The position numbers were made by a program, and so were the translations under genes. Source: Serinibacter salmoneus (GTDB lineage: Bacteria; Actinomycetota; Actinomycetes; Actinomycetales; Beutenbergiaceae). From it: a stretch of DNA of 64,000 nucleotides. Below are positions 52,526 through 60,022 of this stretch, piece after piece. The notes below the pieces were generated by a model. It did not search any database. It worked only from the letters and a program-made list of their open reading frames with translations, and was not told the origin of the DNA. Numbering within the stretch: position 1 is the stretch's first letter; each line of letters begins with the position of its first letter. The stretch lies in contig NZ_PDJD01000001.1 in NCBI RefSeq assembly GCF_002563925.1, positions 2,424,973-2,488,972 of the forward strand, in the 5' to 3' direction.

Positions 52526-53356
52526 CTAGCGCATCTCGGCGACGGGGAAGGTGTCCATGTCGTCGAACGCCTGGTTCTCCCCCGCCATCGCCCACACGAA
52601 GGAGTACGCGGATGTTCCCACGCCGGAGTGCACCGACCAACTCGGGGAGATGACCGCCTGCTCGTTCGCCATCACCAGGTGCCGGGTCTCCTGCGGCCGG
52701 CCGAAGATGTGGATGATGCGCGCGTCCTGCGGGAGGTCGAAGTACAGGTAGGCCTCCATCCGCCGATCGTGCGTGTGCGCCGGCATCGTGTTCCACATGC
52801 TCCCATCGTGGAGGGTTGTGACGCCCATCACCACCTGGCAGGAACGAATGCCGTTCTCGTGGATGTATTGGTTGAGCGTGCGCCGGTTGGAGGTCAGCGG
52901 GTCCCCGAGCTCGCGCACCGTGCCCTGACCCGGCGCAACGGCCGTGGTCGGGTAGCTCGTGTGCGCGGGCGCCGAGACGATGTAGAACTTGGCGGGGTTC
53001 TCAGGCCCGGCGGAGCTCGCGACCACGCGCGACGCGCCGCGCCCCACGTACAGGCACCCCGTGTGCTCGAGGTCGTAGCGAGTGCCGTCGACCTCGATCG
53101 CCCCGGGGCCGCCGACGTTGACGATGCCGGCCTCGCGGTGGTCGAAGAACTCCTCCGAGCGGATCTCGGGGAAGCCCACGAGCGGCACCTCGCCGGCCAC
53201 CGGCATGATGCCCGCAAGCACCACCCGGTCGTGGTGGGTGTAGGTGGCGCGGACCTCGTCGGCCACGAAGAGGTCCTCCACCAGGTACCGCCGACGCATC
53301 TCGGCGGTGTCCATGCCCGGGATCTGGTCCGGGCTGGTGGCGTAACGCTGGTCCAT
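52526..53356 (-). CDS. kduI: 5-dehydro-4-deoxy-D-glucuronate isomerase (KduI)
   Basis: This 276-aa cupin isomerase converts 5-keto-4-deoxyuronate, the product of unsaturated uronate rearrangement, to 2,5-diketo-3-deoxygluconate. RRRYLVEDLF and GCLYVGRGASRVV are family segments. The zinc site is in WNTMPAHTHDRRMEAYLYF (two His and Glu), with a further ligand in SPSWSVHSGVGTS. It pairs with KduD in pectin, alginate and glycosaminoglycan breakdown. No polysaccharide lyase is in the window. Confidence 0.95.
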   Translation of the reverse strand: MDQRYATSPDQIPGMDTAEMRRRYLVEDLFVADEVRATYTHHDRVVLAGIMPVAGEVPLVGFPEIRSEEFFDHREAGIVNVGGPGAIEVDGTRYDLEHTGCLYVGRGASRVVASSAGPENPAKFYIVSAPAHTSYPTTAVAPGQGTVRELGDPLTSNRRTLNQYIHENGIRSCQVVMGVTTLHDGSMWNTMPAHTHDRRMEAYLYFDLPQDARIIHIFGRPQETRHLVMANEQAVISPSWSVHSGVGTSAYSFVWAMAGENQAFDDMDTFPVAEMR

Positions 53357-53474
53357 CAGGGGGTCTCCAATCGCAGGATCGGGGCCGGGCGCCTCACGGC
53401 GAGCCGGTGTCAGGCAGTGTGGACGGTCACAGGGTCAGGGGGTCATACGGTCCGGCACTGCCCGGCAGTGAGGG

Positions 53475-54779
53475 TCAGGCGAGGCCGATCAGGGTCGGCA
53501 GCCACATCGACAGCGCCGGGGTGAACGCGACGACCACGAGCAGCAGGATCAGCACCCCGAAGAACGGCAGCATCTGCCGGCTGACGTCCTCGATCCGCAC
53601 GCCCGATATTCGGGCGCCGACGAACAGCACCGGTCCCACCGGTGGCGTGATGGTGCCGATGGACAGGGCGAACACCATGAAGATGCCGAAGTGGATCGGG
53701 CTCATGCCGAACGCCGTGACCACGGGCAGCAGGATGGGGCCGAAGATCAGCACGGCCGGGACCGGGTCCATGAACATCCCCACGATCAGCAGGGCCGCGA
53801 CGATCAGCAGGATGATCACGTACGGGTTGGAGCTGACGGAGAACAGCGCGTCGGCAACCATCGCCGGGATCTTGGCGAAGGACATCACCCAGCTCATCAC
53901 GGTGGAGACCGCGATGAGGAAGAGCACGATCCCGGTGGTGCGTGCGGACTCGAGCAGGATGGGCTTGAGGTCGCGCACCTTGATCGCCCGGTAGATGAAG
54001 GCGAGTGCCAGGGAGTAGAGCACGGCGATGCAGGAGGCCTCGGTCGGGGTGAAGATGCCCCCGAGGATCCCGCCGATGACCACCACGACGAGCAGCAGCG
54101 CGGGCACGGCGTCCAGCACGATCCGCGCCTTGGCCCCGATCGAGACCCGCTCCGTGATCTTCAGTTCCGGGCGCTTGCGGGCGTAGAAGTAGACCACGAG
54201 CATGCAGACCAGCGCCCACAGGATCCCGGGGATGTACCCGGCGACGAAGAGCGCCGCGATCGAGCTGCTGGAGACGAGCGAGTAGACGATCATCAGGTTC
54301 GAGGGCGGGATGATCATGCCCGCCGGCCCCGAGGCGACGTTCGTGGCGGCCGCAAAGGTCTTGTTGTACCCCTCCTTGGCCTGCAGGGGTCCCATCGTGG
54401 AACCCACGGCCGCCACGGCGGCGACCGCGGACCCGGAGACGGCACCGAAGAGCGCATTCGCTGCCACGTTGGTCTGCGCGAGGGACCCGGGCGCCCGGCC
54501 CACCATCACCTTGGCGGCGTTGATGAGTTTCAGCGCGATCCCGCCGTTGTTCATGATGACGCCGGCGAGGACGAAGAACGGGATGGCCAGGAGCGAGAAG
54601 TTGTTGATGCCCCGGAACATCTGTTGCGCCGAGGTCAGCATGCCGTTCTCGAAGCCGAGCGCCGACGCGGCGGCCAGGGCGCTCGAGAGGCCGACGGCCA
54701 CCGAGATGGGGATACCGAGGATCAGCAGGACGAAGATCCCGACGACGAGGATGAGTGCGGCGAGCGCAGCGACTTCCAT
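53475..54779 (-). CDS. dctM: TRAP transporter large permease (DctM)
   Basis: This 434-aa integral membrane protein has about twelve hydrophobic segments and is the sodium-coupled transport subunit of a TRAP system. LGIPISVAVGLSSALAAA is the family N-terminus. FVLAGVIMNNGGIA, GPAGMIIPPSNLMIVYSLV and GTITPPVGPVLFVG contain the expected substrate/ion-site glycines and prolines. Gene order dctP-dctQ-dctM on one strand is standard. Confidence 0.94.
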   Translation of the reverse strand: MEVAALAALILVVGIFVLLILGIPISVAVGLSSALAAASALGFENGMLTSAQQMFRGINNFSLLAIPFFVLAGVIMNNGGIALKLINAAKVMVGRAPGSLAQTNVAANALFGAVSGSAVAAVAAVGSTMGPLQAKEGYNKTFAAATNVASGPAGMIIPPSNLMIVYSLVSSSSIAALFVAGYIPGILWALVCMLVVYFYARKRPELKITERVSIGAKARIVLDAVPALLLVVVVIGGILGGIFTPTEASCIAVLYSLALAFIYRAIKVRDLKPILLESARTTGIVLFLIAVSTVMSWVMSFAKIPAMVADALFSVSSNPYVIILLIVAALLIVGMFMDPVPAVLIFGPILLPVVTAFGMSPIHFGIFMVFALSIGTITPPVGPVLFVGARISGVRIEDVSRQMLPFFGVLILLLVVVAFTPALSMWLPTLIGLA

Positions 54780-54790
54780 GTCGCCCCCTC

Positions 54791-55294
54791 TCAGATCAGT
54801 TCCGGATCACCCTCCTCCAGCGCGCTCTCGCGGTGCCGGAGGAGGGAGATCAGGTGGTAGACGGAGTAGAACAGGATGAGCACGCCCGCGACCGGCAGGG
54901 CCGTATAGAGCCAGCCGACGTTGACGGGGAGCCCCGTGAGGTTCTGATTCCACGCGAGCGCGGAGACCTTGTAGCCGCCGTAGATCATCACGATCACGGC
55001 GAACAGGGCGATCACGAGTTGGCCGAAGACCCCGATCCAGTGCTGCACGCCGGCCGGCATCTTGCGCACCACGAAGTCCACGGCGATGTGGCCGCGTTCC
55101 CCGAACATCAGGGCGGCGGCGAACAGGCCGAGCCAGATGAAGGTGTACTTCGCGAGTTCCTCACTCCAGCCACTCGGGTCGTTCAGCACCTGCCGGGTGA
55201 ACACCTGCCAGGCGACGGTGACCACGAGCAGTGCGAACAGCACGACGCACAGCCACTCCAGCGCCTTGTCCAGGCCTTCCTTGAATCGAGTCAT
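54791..55294 (-). CDS. dctQ: TRAP transporter small permease (DctQ)
   Basis: This 167-aa protein has four hydrophobic helices (about residues 13-32, 45-65, 85-108 and 125-148). It ends in a charged cytoplasmic tail. DPSGWSEELAKYTFIWLGL is the conserved segment in which Trp-Ser-Glu-Glu lies between helices one and two. It stabilises DctM. Twelve base pairs separate it from dctM. Confidence 0.92.
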   Translation of the reverse strand: MTRFKEGLDKALEWLCVVLFALLVVTVAWQVFTRQVLNDPSGWSEELAKYTFIWLGLFAAALMFGERGHIAVDFVVRKMPAGVQHWIGVFGQLVIALFAVIVMIYGGYKVSALAWNQNLTGLPVNVGWLYTALPVAGVLILFYSVYHLISLLRHRESALEEGDPELI

Positions 55295-55322
55295 CGGGGC
55301 TCCCCAGTCCTCGTGCGGCCGC

Positions 55323-56390
55323 TCACTCGGCGGCGGCGCGGACCTTGTCGTAGAGCTCCTGAGTGGTCTCGTTGGTCAGGCTCTCCTCGACCAGCGGGGC
55401 GACGGCCTCACGGAAGGCCTCCAGGTCCACCTCGTTGAACTCGGCACCGGCCTCCTCGGCAGCAGCCGTGCTGGCCTCGACCTCCTCGACCCACAGCTGG
55501 CCCTCCTCCACGAGCGCGGCGGGCAGCTCGGCGAACAGAGCCTCGTTGCATGCCGGGTCCATGTCCTCCAGCACGGAGGGGTTGGAGATCAGGTAGTCGG
55601 GGAACATCAGGTGCTGGGTGTAGGAGTAGTACGGAGCCACCTCGTCGTGCTTGAGGTTCGCGAAGATCGAGGGGTTGTTCTCGCCGCCGTCGATCACGCC
55701 GGACTGGATCGCTGTGTAGACCTCGCCCTGGCCCATCGGGCTACCCGATCCACCCATGAGTTCCATCATCCGCAGGTTGGTGTCGGACTCGATCACGCGG
55801 ATCTTCATCCCGTCCAGGTCCTCGGGGGTGTTCACCGGCTGGATCGAGTTGTAGACGTTCCGGATGCCGCCGTGCATACCGGCGAGGACGGCAATGTTCT
55901 GGTCCTCGATGGAGGCGAAGAGCTCACCGGTGATCTCCGGGTCGTCCAGCACGGCGCGCTGGTGCTCCTGGGAGTCGAAGGTGTACGGCAGGTTGAACAC
56001 GGCGAAGTCGGTGTTGAAGTTCTCCAGCAGCGGGCCCGCGATGATCGCGAAGTCCAGCGTGCCCGCCTGCACCAGTTCGATGGTGTCCTTCTGGGTGCCG
56101 AGGGTCTCGTTCGGGTAGACCTCCAGGGAGCACATGCCGTCGGTCGCCTCGGCGATCCGCTGCCCCAGGTTGGTGATGGAGACGAACTGCGGGTGCTGGT
56201 CGTTCTGGTTGAACGCCACCCGGTAGACGGTCTCGGCGTCCGCGGCGCTCACGCTCCCGGAGTCCGCCGCCTCCGACTCGGTGTCCGCGGTGTCCCCGGA
56301 GTCAGCGGGGCTCTCGAAGCCGCCACCACAGGCGGCGAGGGTCAGGGTGGTCGCGGCGGCTGCTGCCACCGTCAGGATCGTGCGCTTCAT
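55323..56390 (-). CDS. dctP: TRAP transporter substrate-binding lipoprotein (DctP)
   Basis: This 355-aa secreted binding protein has a signal peptide with lipobox LAAC (cysteine at about residue 21) and an acidic linker rich in Asp/Glu/Ser. The body has FVSITNLGQRIAEATDG, LGTQKDTIELVQAGTLDF, LPYTFDSQEHQRAV and DLDGMKIRVIESDTNLRMM. The arginine in KIRVIES is expected to bind the substrate carboxylate, and QSGVIDGGENNPS follows. Together with kdu genes, the ligand is probably a uronate or unsaturated uronate. ATG 56390 opens the signal. Confidence 0.94.
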   Translation of the reverse strand: MKRTILTVAAAAATTLTLAACGGGFESPADSGDTADTESEAADSGSVSAADAETVYRVAFNQNDQHPQFVSITNLGQRIAEATDGMCSLEVYPNETLGTQKDTIELVQAGTLDFAIIAGPLLENFNTDFAVFNLPYTFDSQEHQRAVLDDPEITGELFASIEDQNIAVLAGMHGGIRNVYNSIQPVNTPEDLDGMKIRVIESDTNLRMMELMGGSGSPMGQGEVYTAIQSGVIDGGENNPSIFANLKHDEVAPYYSYTQHLMFPDYLISNPSVLEDMDPACNEALFAELPAALVEEGQLWVEEVEASTAAAEEAGAEFNEVDLEAFREAVAPLVEESLTNETTQELYDKVRAAAE

Positions 56391-56449
56391 CGTCGCTCCT
56401 TGCACTCGTCACTGAGTCCGCCGCGGGGGTTGCGGTCGGTCTATCCAGC

Positions 56450-56498
56450 GGAACTAAGTTTCATCCACCTAGTAGAACCTAGTTCCATCTCGTGGAAC
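56450..56498. promoter_or_regulatory. Overlapping palindromes in the dctP/DUF4862 divergent promoter
   Basis: GAACCTAGTTC (56475-56485) overlaps GTTCCA-N5-TGGAAC (56482-56498), and a related GGAACTAAGTTT lies at 56450-56461. All share GGAAC/GTTCC half-sites. They sit 60-108 bases before dctP and 47-95 before the divergent DUF4862 gene, so one regulator could control both. The stretch is clearly AT-richer than its surroundings. Confidence 0.6.
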
Positions 56499-56544
56499 AC
56501 TAGCGGGGTCGGATCGCGACCGCAACCACGCTCGAGGAGGAGCC

Positions 56545-57516
56545 ATGACCACTCCCACCGCACCACACCATGCCGAACCGGGTCTCCTGCTCGGTTCCTA
56601 CGCCCTGCCCGGCCACGACTCGCAGGAGTGGTACGAGCAACTGGAGGCCCTCGGCGTCACCGGCCTGGAGTTCCCCACCGACGGTGGGCCGGACCTGCTC
56701 ACCGATGCCCGGACCATCGCGACCCACCTGGATCGCGTCACACCGGCGTCCTGGGTGTTCGCCCTCACGATGATCCCGGTGACCATGCCGGCCCTGAAGC
56801 GGGATGATCGCTACGGTCTCGCCTCCCCGCTGGAGTCCTCTCGCGAGCGCGCGATCGCGGACGTGGGGCTCGCGCTGCAGGTCGCGCGAGAACTCGCCGA
56901 TATCTCCGGCAAGCCGCGGGTGGTCGCCGTCGAGGTCCCCTCCGCCCCGGGGCAGGGTGAGGCCGCCGCCCTCACCGCCTCGCTCGCCACCCTCGCGGCG
57001 GACACGCCCGAGGGCACCATGATCCTCCTGGAGCACTGTGACGCGGCGGTGCCCCATCAGCGCGCCGCCAAGGGGTTCCTCGACCTTCCCACCGAGATCG
57101 CCGCCATCGCCGCGGTGGACGCCGCACCCGGGACCCTCGGGCTCTGCCTCAACTGGGGGCGCAGCGCGATCGAGGGCCGCTCGGTGTGCACACCGCTCGA
57201 ACATGCTCGCCTGGCCACCGCCTCCGGTCTTCCGGTCGGCGCCGTGCTCTCCGGGGCCACGGACACCCAGAGTGAGTGGGGCGCGCCATGGAGCGACACC
57301 CACATCCCGCCACGGGGGGACGACCCGGCGCTGCCCCGCGAGAGCCTCCTGGACCTCGGATCGGCGACGGCGTTCCTCGCCGCCGCCCGGCCCGATCTTC
57401 TCGCCGCGAAGGTGGCCACGCGCGGTGCCCGCGACGAGGCGCACCTGCTGGCGGTGGCCCGTGCCACGGTCGAGTTCACCCGCGCCGCGCTCGCCGGCTC
57501 CCGCGAGGTGGGCTGA
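56545..57516 (+). CDS. DUF4862 family protein
   Basis: This 323-aa soluble protein looks like a TIM-barrel of the sugar-isomerase type and matches DUF4862: LLGSYALPGHDSQEWYEQL, LTMIPVTMPALKRDDRYGL, MILLEHCDAAVPHQRAAKGF, LCLNWGRSAIEGRSV and VLSGATDTQSEWGAPWSDTH. Conserved Glu, His, Asp and Asn in EHCDA and NWGRS could bind a sugar or a metal. The family has no assigned reaction, but it often accompanies sugar catabolism. Its divergent promoter shared with dctP ties it to this island. Confidence 0.82.
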   Translation: MTTPTAPHHAEPGLLLGSYALPGHDSQEWYEQLEALGVTGLEFPTDGGPDLLTDARTIATHLDRVTPASWVFALTMIPVTMPALKRDDRYGLASPLESSRERAIADVGLALQVARELADISGKPRVVAVEVPSAPGQGEAAALTASLATLAADTPEGTMILLEHCDAAVPHQRAAKGFLDLPTEIAAIAAVDAAPGTLGLCLNWGRSAIEGRSVCTPLEHARLATASGLPVGAVLSGATDTQSEWGAPWSDTHIPPRGDDPALPRESLLDLGSATAFLAAARPDLLAAKVATRGARDEAHLLAVARATVEFTRAALAGSREVG

Positions 57517-57550
57517 CCCGCCCGCTGCCGTCCGCCCCACAGCAGACGCA

Positions 57551-57586
57551 CGAGGGCGCCCGGATCCGATGATCCGGGCGCCCTCG
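57551..57586. terminator. Bidirectional terminator between DUF4862 and DUF1269 genes
   Basis: A perfect 16-bp stem (57551-57566 with 57571-57586) closes a CGAT loop between convergent genes. Confidence 0.88.
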
Positions 57587-57633
57587 CGCAGACGGTGCGT
57601 GCGGCCGCCACGATGGGCCGGCCGCGCCTCGCC

Positions 57634-58119
57634 TCAGTTCTCGATCGCCTGCTCCACGTCGCGCTTCTCGGCGCCGCTGAGGTTCGTGGCGACCAGGGTC
57701 GCCTTGAGCCCGTGGAACCGCTCACCCACGCGATCCAGGTCACCGTTGCTCGTCACGGCCAGCAGGATGCTCGTGCCGGGCGCGAGCTCGTTCTTCAGCA
57801 CCTCGATCTCGTCCTTGGTGACGCCGTAGTCGTCAGCCAGGGACGACACCGCACCGATCGCGGCACCCGCCGCGATCCCGAGGAACGGGACGAAGAACAG
57901 CGTGCCCACCAGGCCGCCGATCAGGGCGCCCCACCCGGTGTCGCGCCAGCCGTCCTCGTGGCCGTGGTTCACGTCGGGACGCGGGGCGCCCTCCGGCCAG
58001 GACAGCACGGCCTGGTCCTCGACCTTGATGAGGCCCTCTCCGGCGGCGCGCTTGAGGATCGCGCGCGCCTCCGCCGCGCCCTCGGCGGTCTCGTACTTCC
58101 AGGCGGTGAATGTGGCCAT
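57634..58119 (-). CDS. DUF1269 membrane protein
   Basis: This 161-aa protein has an N-terminal domain (MATFTAWKYETAEGAAEARA), then a Gly-rich hydrophobic hairpin (about residues 65-95, GALIGGLVGTLFFVPFLGIAA) and a C-terminal domain LKNELAPGTSILLAVTSNG, the layout of DUF1269. The function of the family is unknown; the hairpin suggests membrane association. ATG 58119 follows AAAGGAG. Confidence 0.85.
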   Translation of the reverse strand: MATFTAWKYETAEGAAEARAILKRAAGEGLIKVEDQAVLSWPEGAPRPDVNHGHEDGWRDTGWGALIGGLVGTLFFVPFLGIAAGAAIGAVSSLADDYGVTKDEIEVLKNELAPGTSILLAVTSNGDLDRVGERFHGLKATLVATNLSGAEKRDVEQAIEN

Positions 58120-58220
58120 GACGGCTCCTTTGCGTGGGGGATCGACCGCGCTCATTGTGCCGCGTCGGCGCGGCGGCGGCATGCCGAACCGGGGCGTCTC
58201 ACCCTCCAGGACCCACCCGC

Positions 58221-59393
58221 TCAGCCCTGGGGGCGCAGCGCCACCATCATCGCCTCGACGGCCAGCAGCGGCGCGACGTTGCCCGCCAACCGGGTGCGGG
58301 CCGTGGCGATCGCGTCCATCCGCCGCAGCGACTGCTCCGGGCTGCTCGCCTCGGCCACCGCGCGCACGTCACCGGCCTGGGCGGCGTTGACCACCGGCAC
58401 GTCCGCGGAGACCTGCAGCGCGAGCACGTCGCGGTAGAAGGACAGCAGGTCGGTCATCGCGCGGTCCAGCCCGTCCACGACCGCGCGCTTGGCGCGGCGC
58501 TTCTGGTCCTCCTCGAGCTGGCGGATCTGACTGCGCACCGCCGGGGGCAGGGTGCCGGACTCCGCATCCGCGCCGAGCGCCCGCATGAGTTCGGCGCGCT
58601 CGAGGGCGTCACGCTCCGTCTGGGAGGCACTCGCCTGCGCGGTGGCGACCTCCACGAGCTCCGCCGCCCCGAGCACCGCGTCCCCGACCCCGCGCACCCG
58701 CGCGGCGATCTCCAGGACCCGGTCGCGCCGCTCCCGCGCGGGCGGGTTCAGCGCGAGGGACGTCGCGAGCCCGATGTGGCTCTGCGCGGCTCGCGCCGCG
58801 GTCAGGGCCGCCTCCGGCTCGATCCCGTGCCTCCGCACCAGCAGGTCCGCCACGGCCTGGGCCGGGGGGATGCGCAGGGACAGGTGCCGGCACCGGGAGC
58901 GGATGGTGGTGATCACGTCGCGCTCACTGGGGGCGCACAGCACCCACACGGTCCGCGCCGGCGGCTCCTCGATGGACTTCAGCAGGGCGTTCGCGCTGCG
59001 CTCCACGATCCGATCGGCGTCCTCCACCACGATGACGCGCCACTCCCCCTCCCCCGGGGTGCGCTGGGCGAGGGTGACCAGGTCGCGCACCTCGGCGACC
59101 GTGATGATCGTCTTGTCCGTGGCGACCACGCGCACGTCCGGGTGGTTGCCCGCGAGAACCCGACGGCGCGTGGCCAGGGAGGCTGCGTCGTCGCCCTCCC
59201 CGCCCACCAGCGCGGCCGCGAAGGCGCGGGCCGCGACGGAGCGGCCCGACCCGGGCGGACCGGTGATGAGCCAGGCATGGGTCATCGAGGCGGGGTCGGT
59301 GGCCGCGCGTCGCAGCACGCGGACCGCGTCGGGCTGGCCGACCACATCGGCCCAGACGTCCGCCTCGGGCGCGGCCGCCACATCGGCGTTCAT
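58221..59393 (-). CDS. holB: DNA polymerase III delta' subunit (HolB)
   Basis: This 390-aa clamp-loader subunit has WADVVGQPDAVRVLRRA, a P-loop-like ITGPPGSGRSVAARAF, VVEDADRIVERSANALLKSI, and VITTIRSRCRHLSLR with the SRC motif. The zinc-binding four-cysteine insert usually found after the P-loop (C...CGxCxxC) is absent: the segment reads GGEGDDAASLATRRRVLAG. The C-terminal collar domain is present. ATG 59393 overlaps the tmk stop, the normal tmk-holB pair. Confidence 0.9.
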   Translation of the reverse strand: MNADVAAAPEADVWADVVGQPDAVRVLRRAATDPASMTHAWLITGPPGSGRSVAARAFAAALVGGEGDDAASLATRRRVLAGNHPDVRVVATDKTIITVAEVRDLVTLAQRTPGEGEWRVIVVEDADRIVERSANALLKSIEEPPARTVWVLCAPSERDVITTIRSRCRHLSLRIPPAQAVADLLVRRHGIEPEAALTAARAAQSHIGLATSLALNPPARERRDRVLEIAARVRGVGDAVLGAAELVEVATAQASASQTERDALERAELMRALGADAESGTLPPAVRSQIRQLEEDQKRRAKRAVVDGLDRAMTDLLSFYRDVLALQVSADVPVVNAAQAGDVRAVAEASSPEQSLRRMDAIATARTRLAGNVAPLLAVEAMMVALRPQG

Positions 59394-60022
59394 GCCGACC
59401 CCAGCAGCGGCGCCACCCGCTCGCGCACCTGCACGGCGAGGTGGTCGATCGGCCGGTTCGCCTCCAGCACCGTCCAGCGCTGCGGCTCGGCGACGGCCAG
59501 GCCCAGATAGGCATCCCGGGTGCGGCGGTGGAACTCCTCCCCGGAGCGCTCCAACCGGTCCGGGGCGCCGGTCAGTCGCTGTGGCAGCAGGGCGGGGTCG
59601 AGATCGAGCAGGATCGTCACATCGGGCAGTAGACCACCCACCGCCCACATCTGCAGGTCCCGCAACTCCTCCATCCCCAGTTCGCGGCCACCCGCCTGGT
59701 AGGCCAGCGAGGAGTCGAGGTAACGGTCGGTGATGACCACGGCACCGCGCTCCAGGGCCGGCCGCACCAAGGAGGCCACGTGGTGTGCGCGGTCGGTGGC
59801 GTACAACAGGGCCTCGGTGCGCGGGTCCACGTCCTCCCCGTGCAGCACGAGCTGGCGCAACTGCAGGCCCATGGCGGTGCCACCCGGCTCCCGGGTGCGG
59901 ACCACCTCGCGCCCGAACTCCCGCTCGACCCACTCCCCCAGGAGACGGGACTGGGTCGACTTGCCTGCGCCGTCGCCCCCCTCGAAGGAGACGAAGACGC
60001 CGGGGTGCGCTGTGCTGCTCAC
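59390..60022 (-). CDS. tmk: Thymidylate kinase
   Basis: This 210-aa enzyme phosphorylates dTMP to dTDP. The P-loop is FEGGDGAGKSTQ. The DRH/DRY motif is in VVITDRYLDSSLAYQA, TREPGGTAMG binds the base, and the lid region lies near LERSGEEFHRRTRDAYL. GTG 60022 overlaps the stop of the LssY_C gene. Length is typical. Confidence 0.94.
   Translation of the reverse strand: MSSTAHPGVFVSFEGGDGAGKSTQSRLLGEWVEREFGREVVRTREPGGTAMGLQLRQLVLHGEDVDPRTEALLYATDRAHHVASLVRPALERGAVVITDRYLDSSLAYQAGGRELGMEELRDLQMWAVGGLLPDVTILLDLDPALLPQRLTGAPDRLERSGEEFHRRTRDAYLGLAVAEPQRWTVLEANRPIDHLAVQVRERVAPLLGSA

Noticed and set aside
44409-57516. Mobile genomic island with integrase ends
   Set aside because: No integrase, transposase or attachment-site duplication is visible. 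The tRNA-Thr at 43371-43443 is near the left end but no repeat of its 3' end was noticed inside the island.
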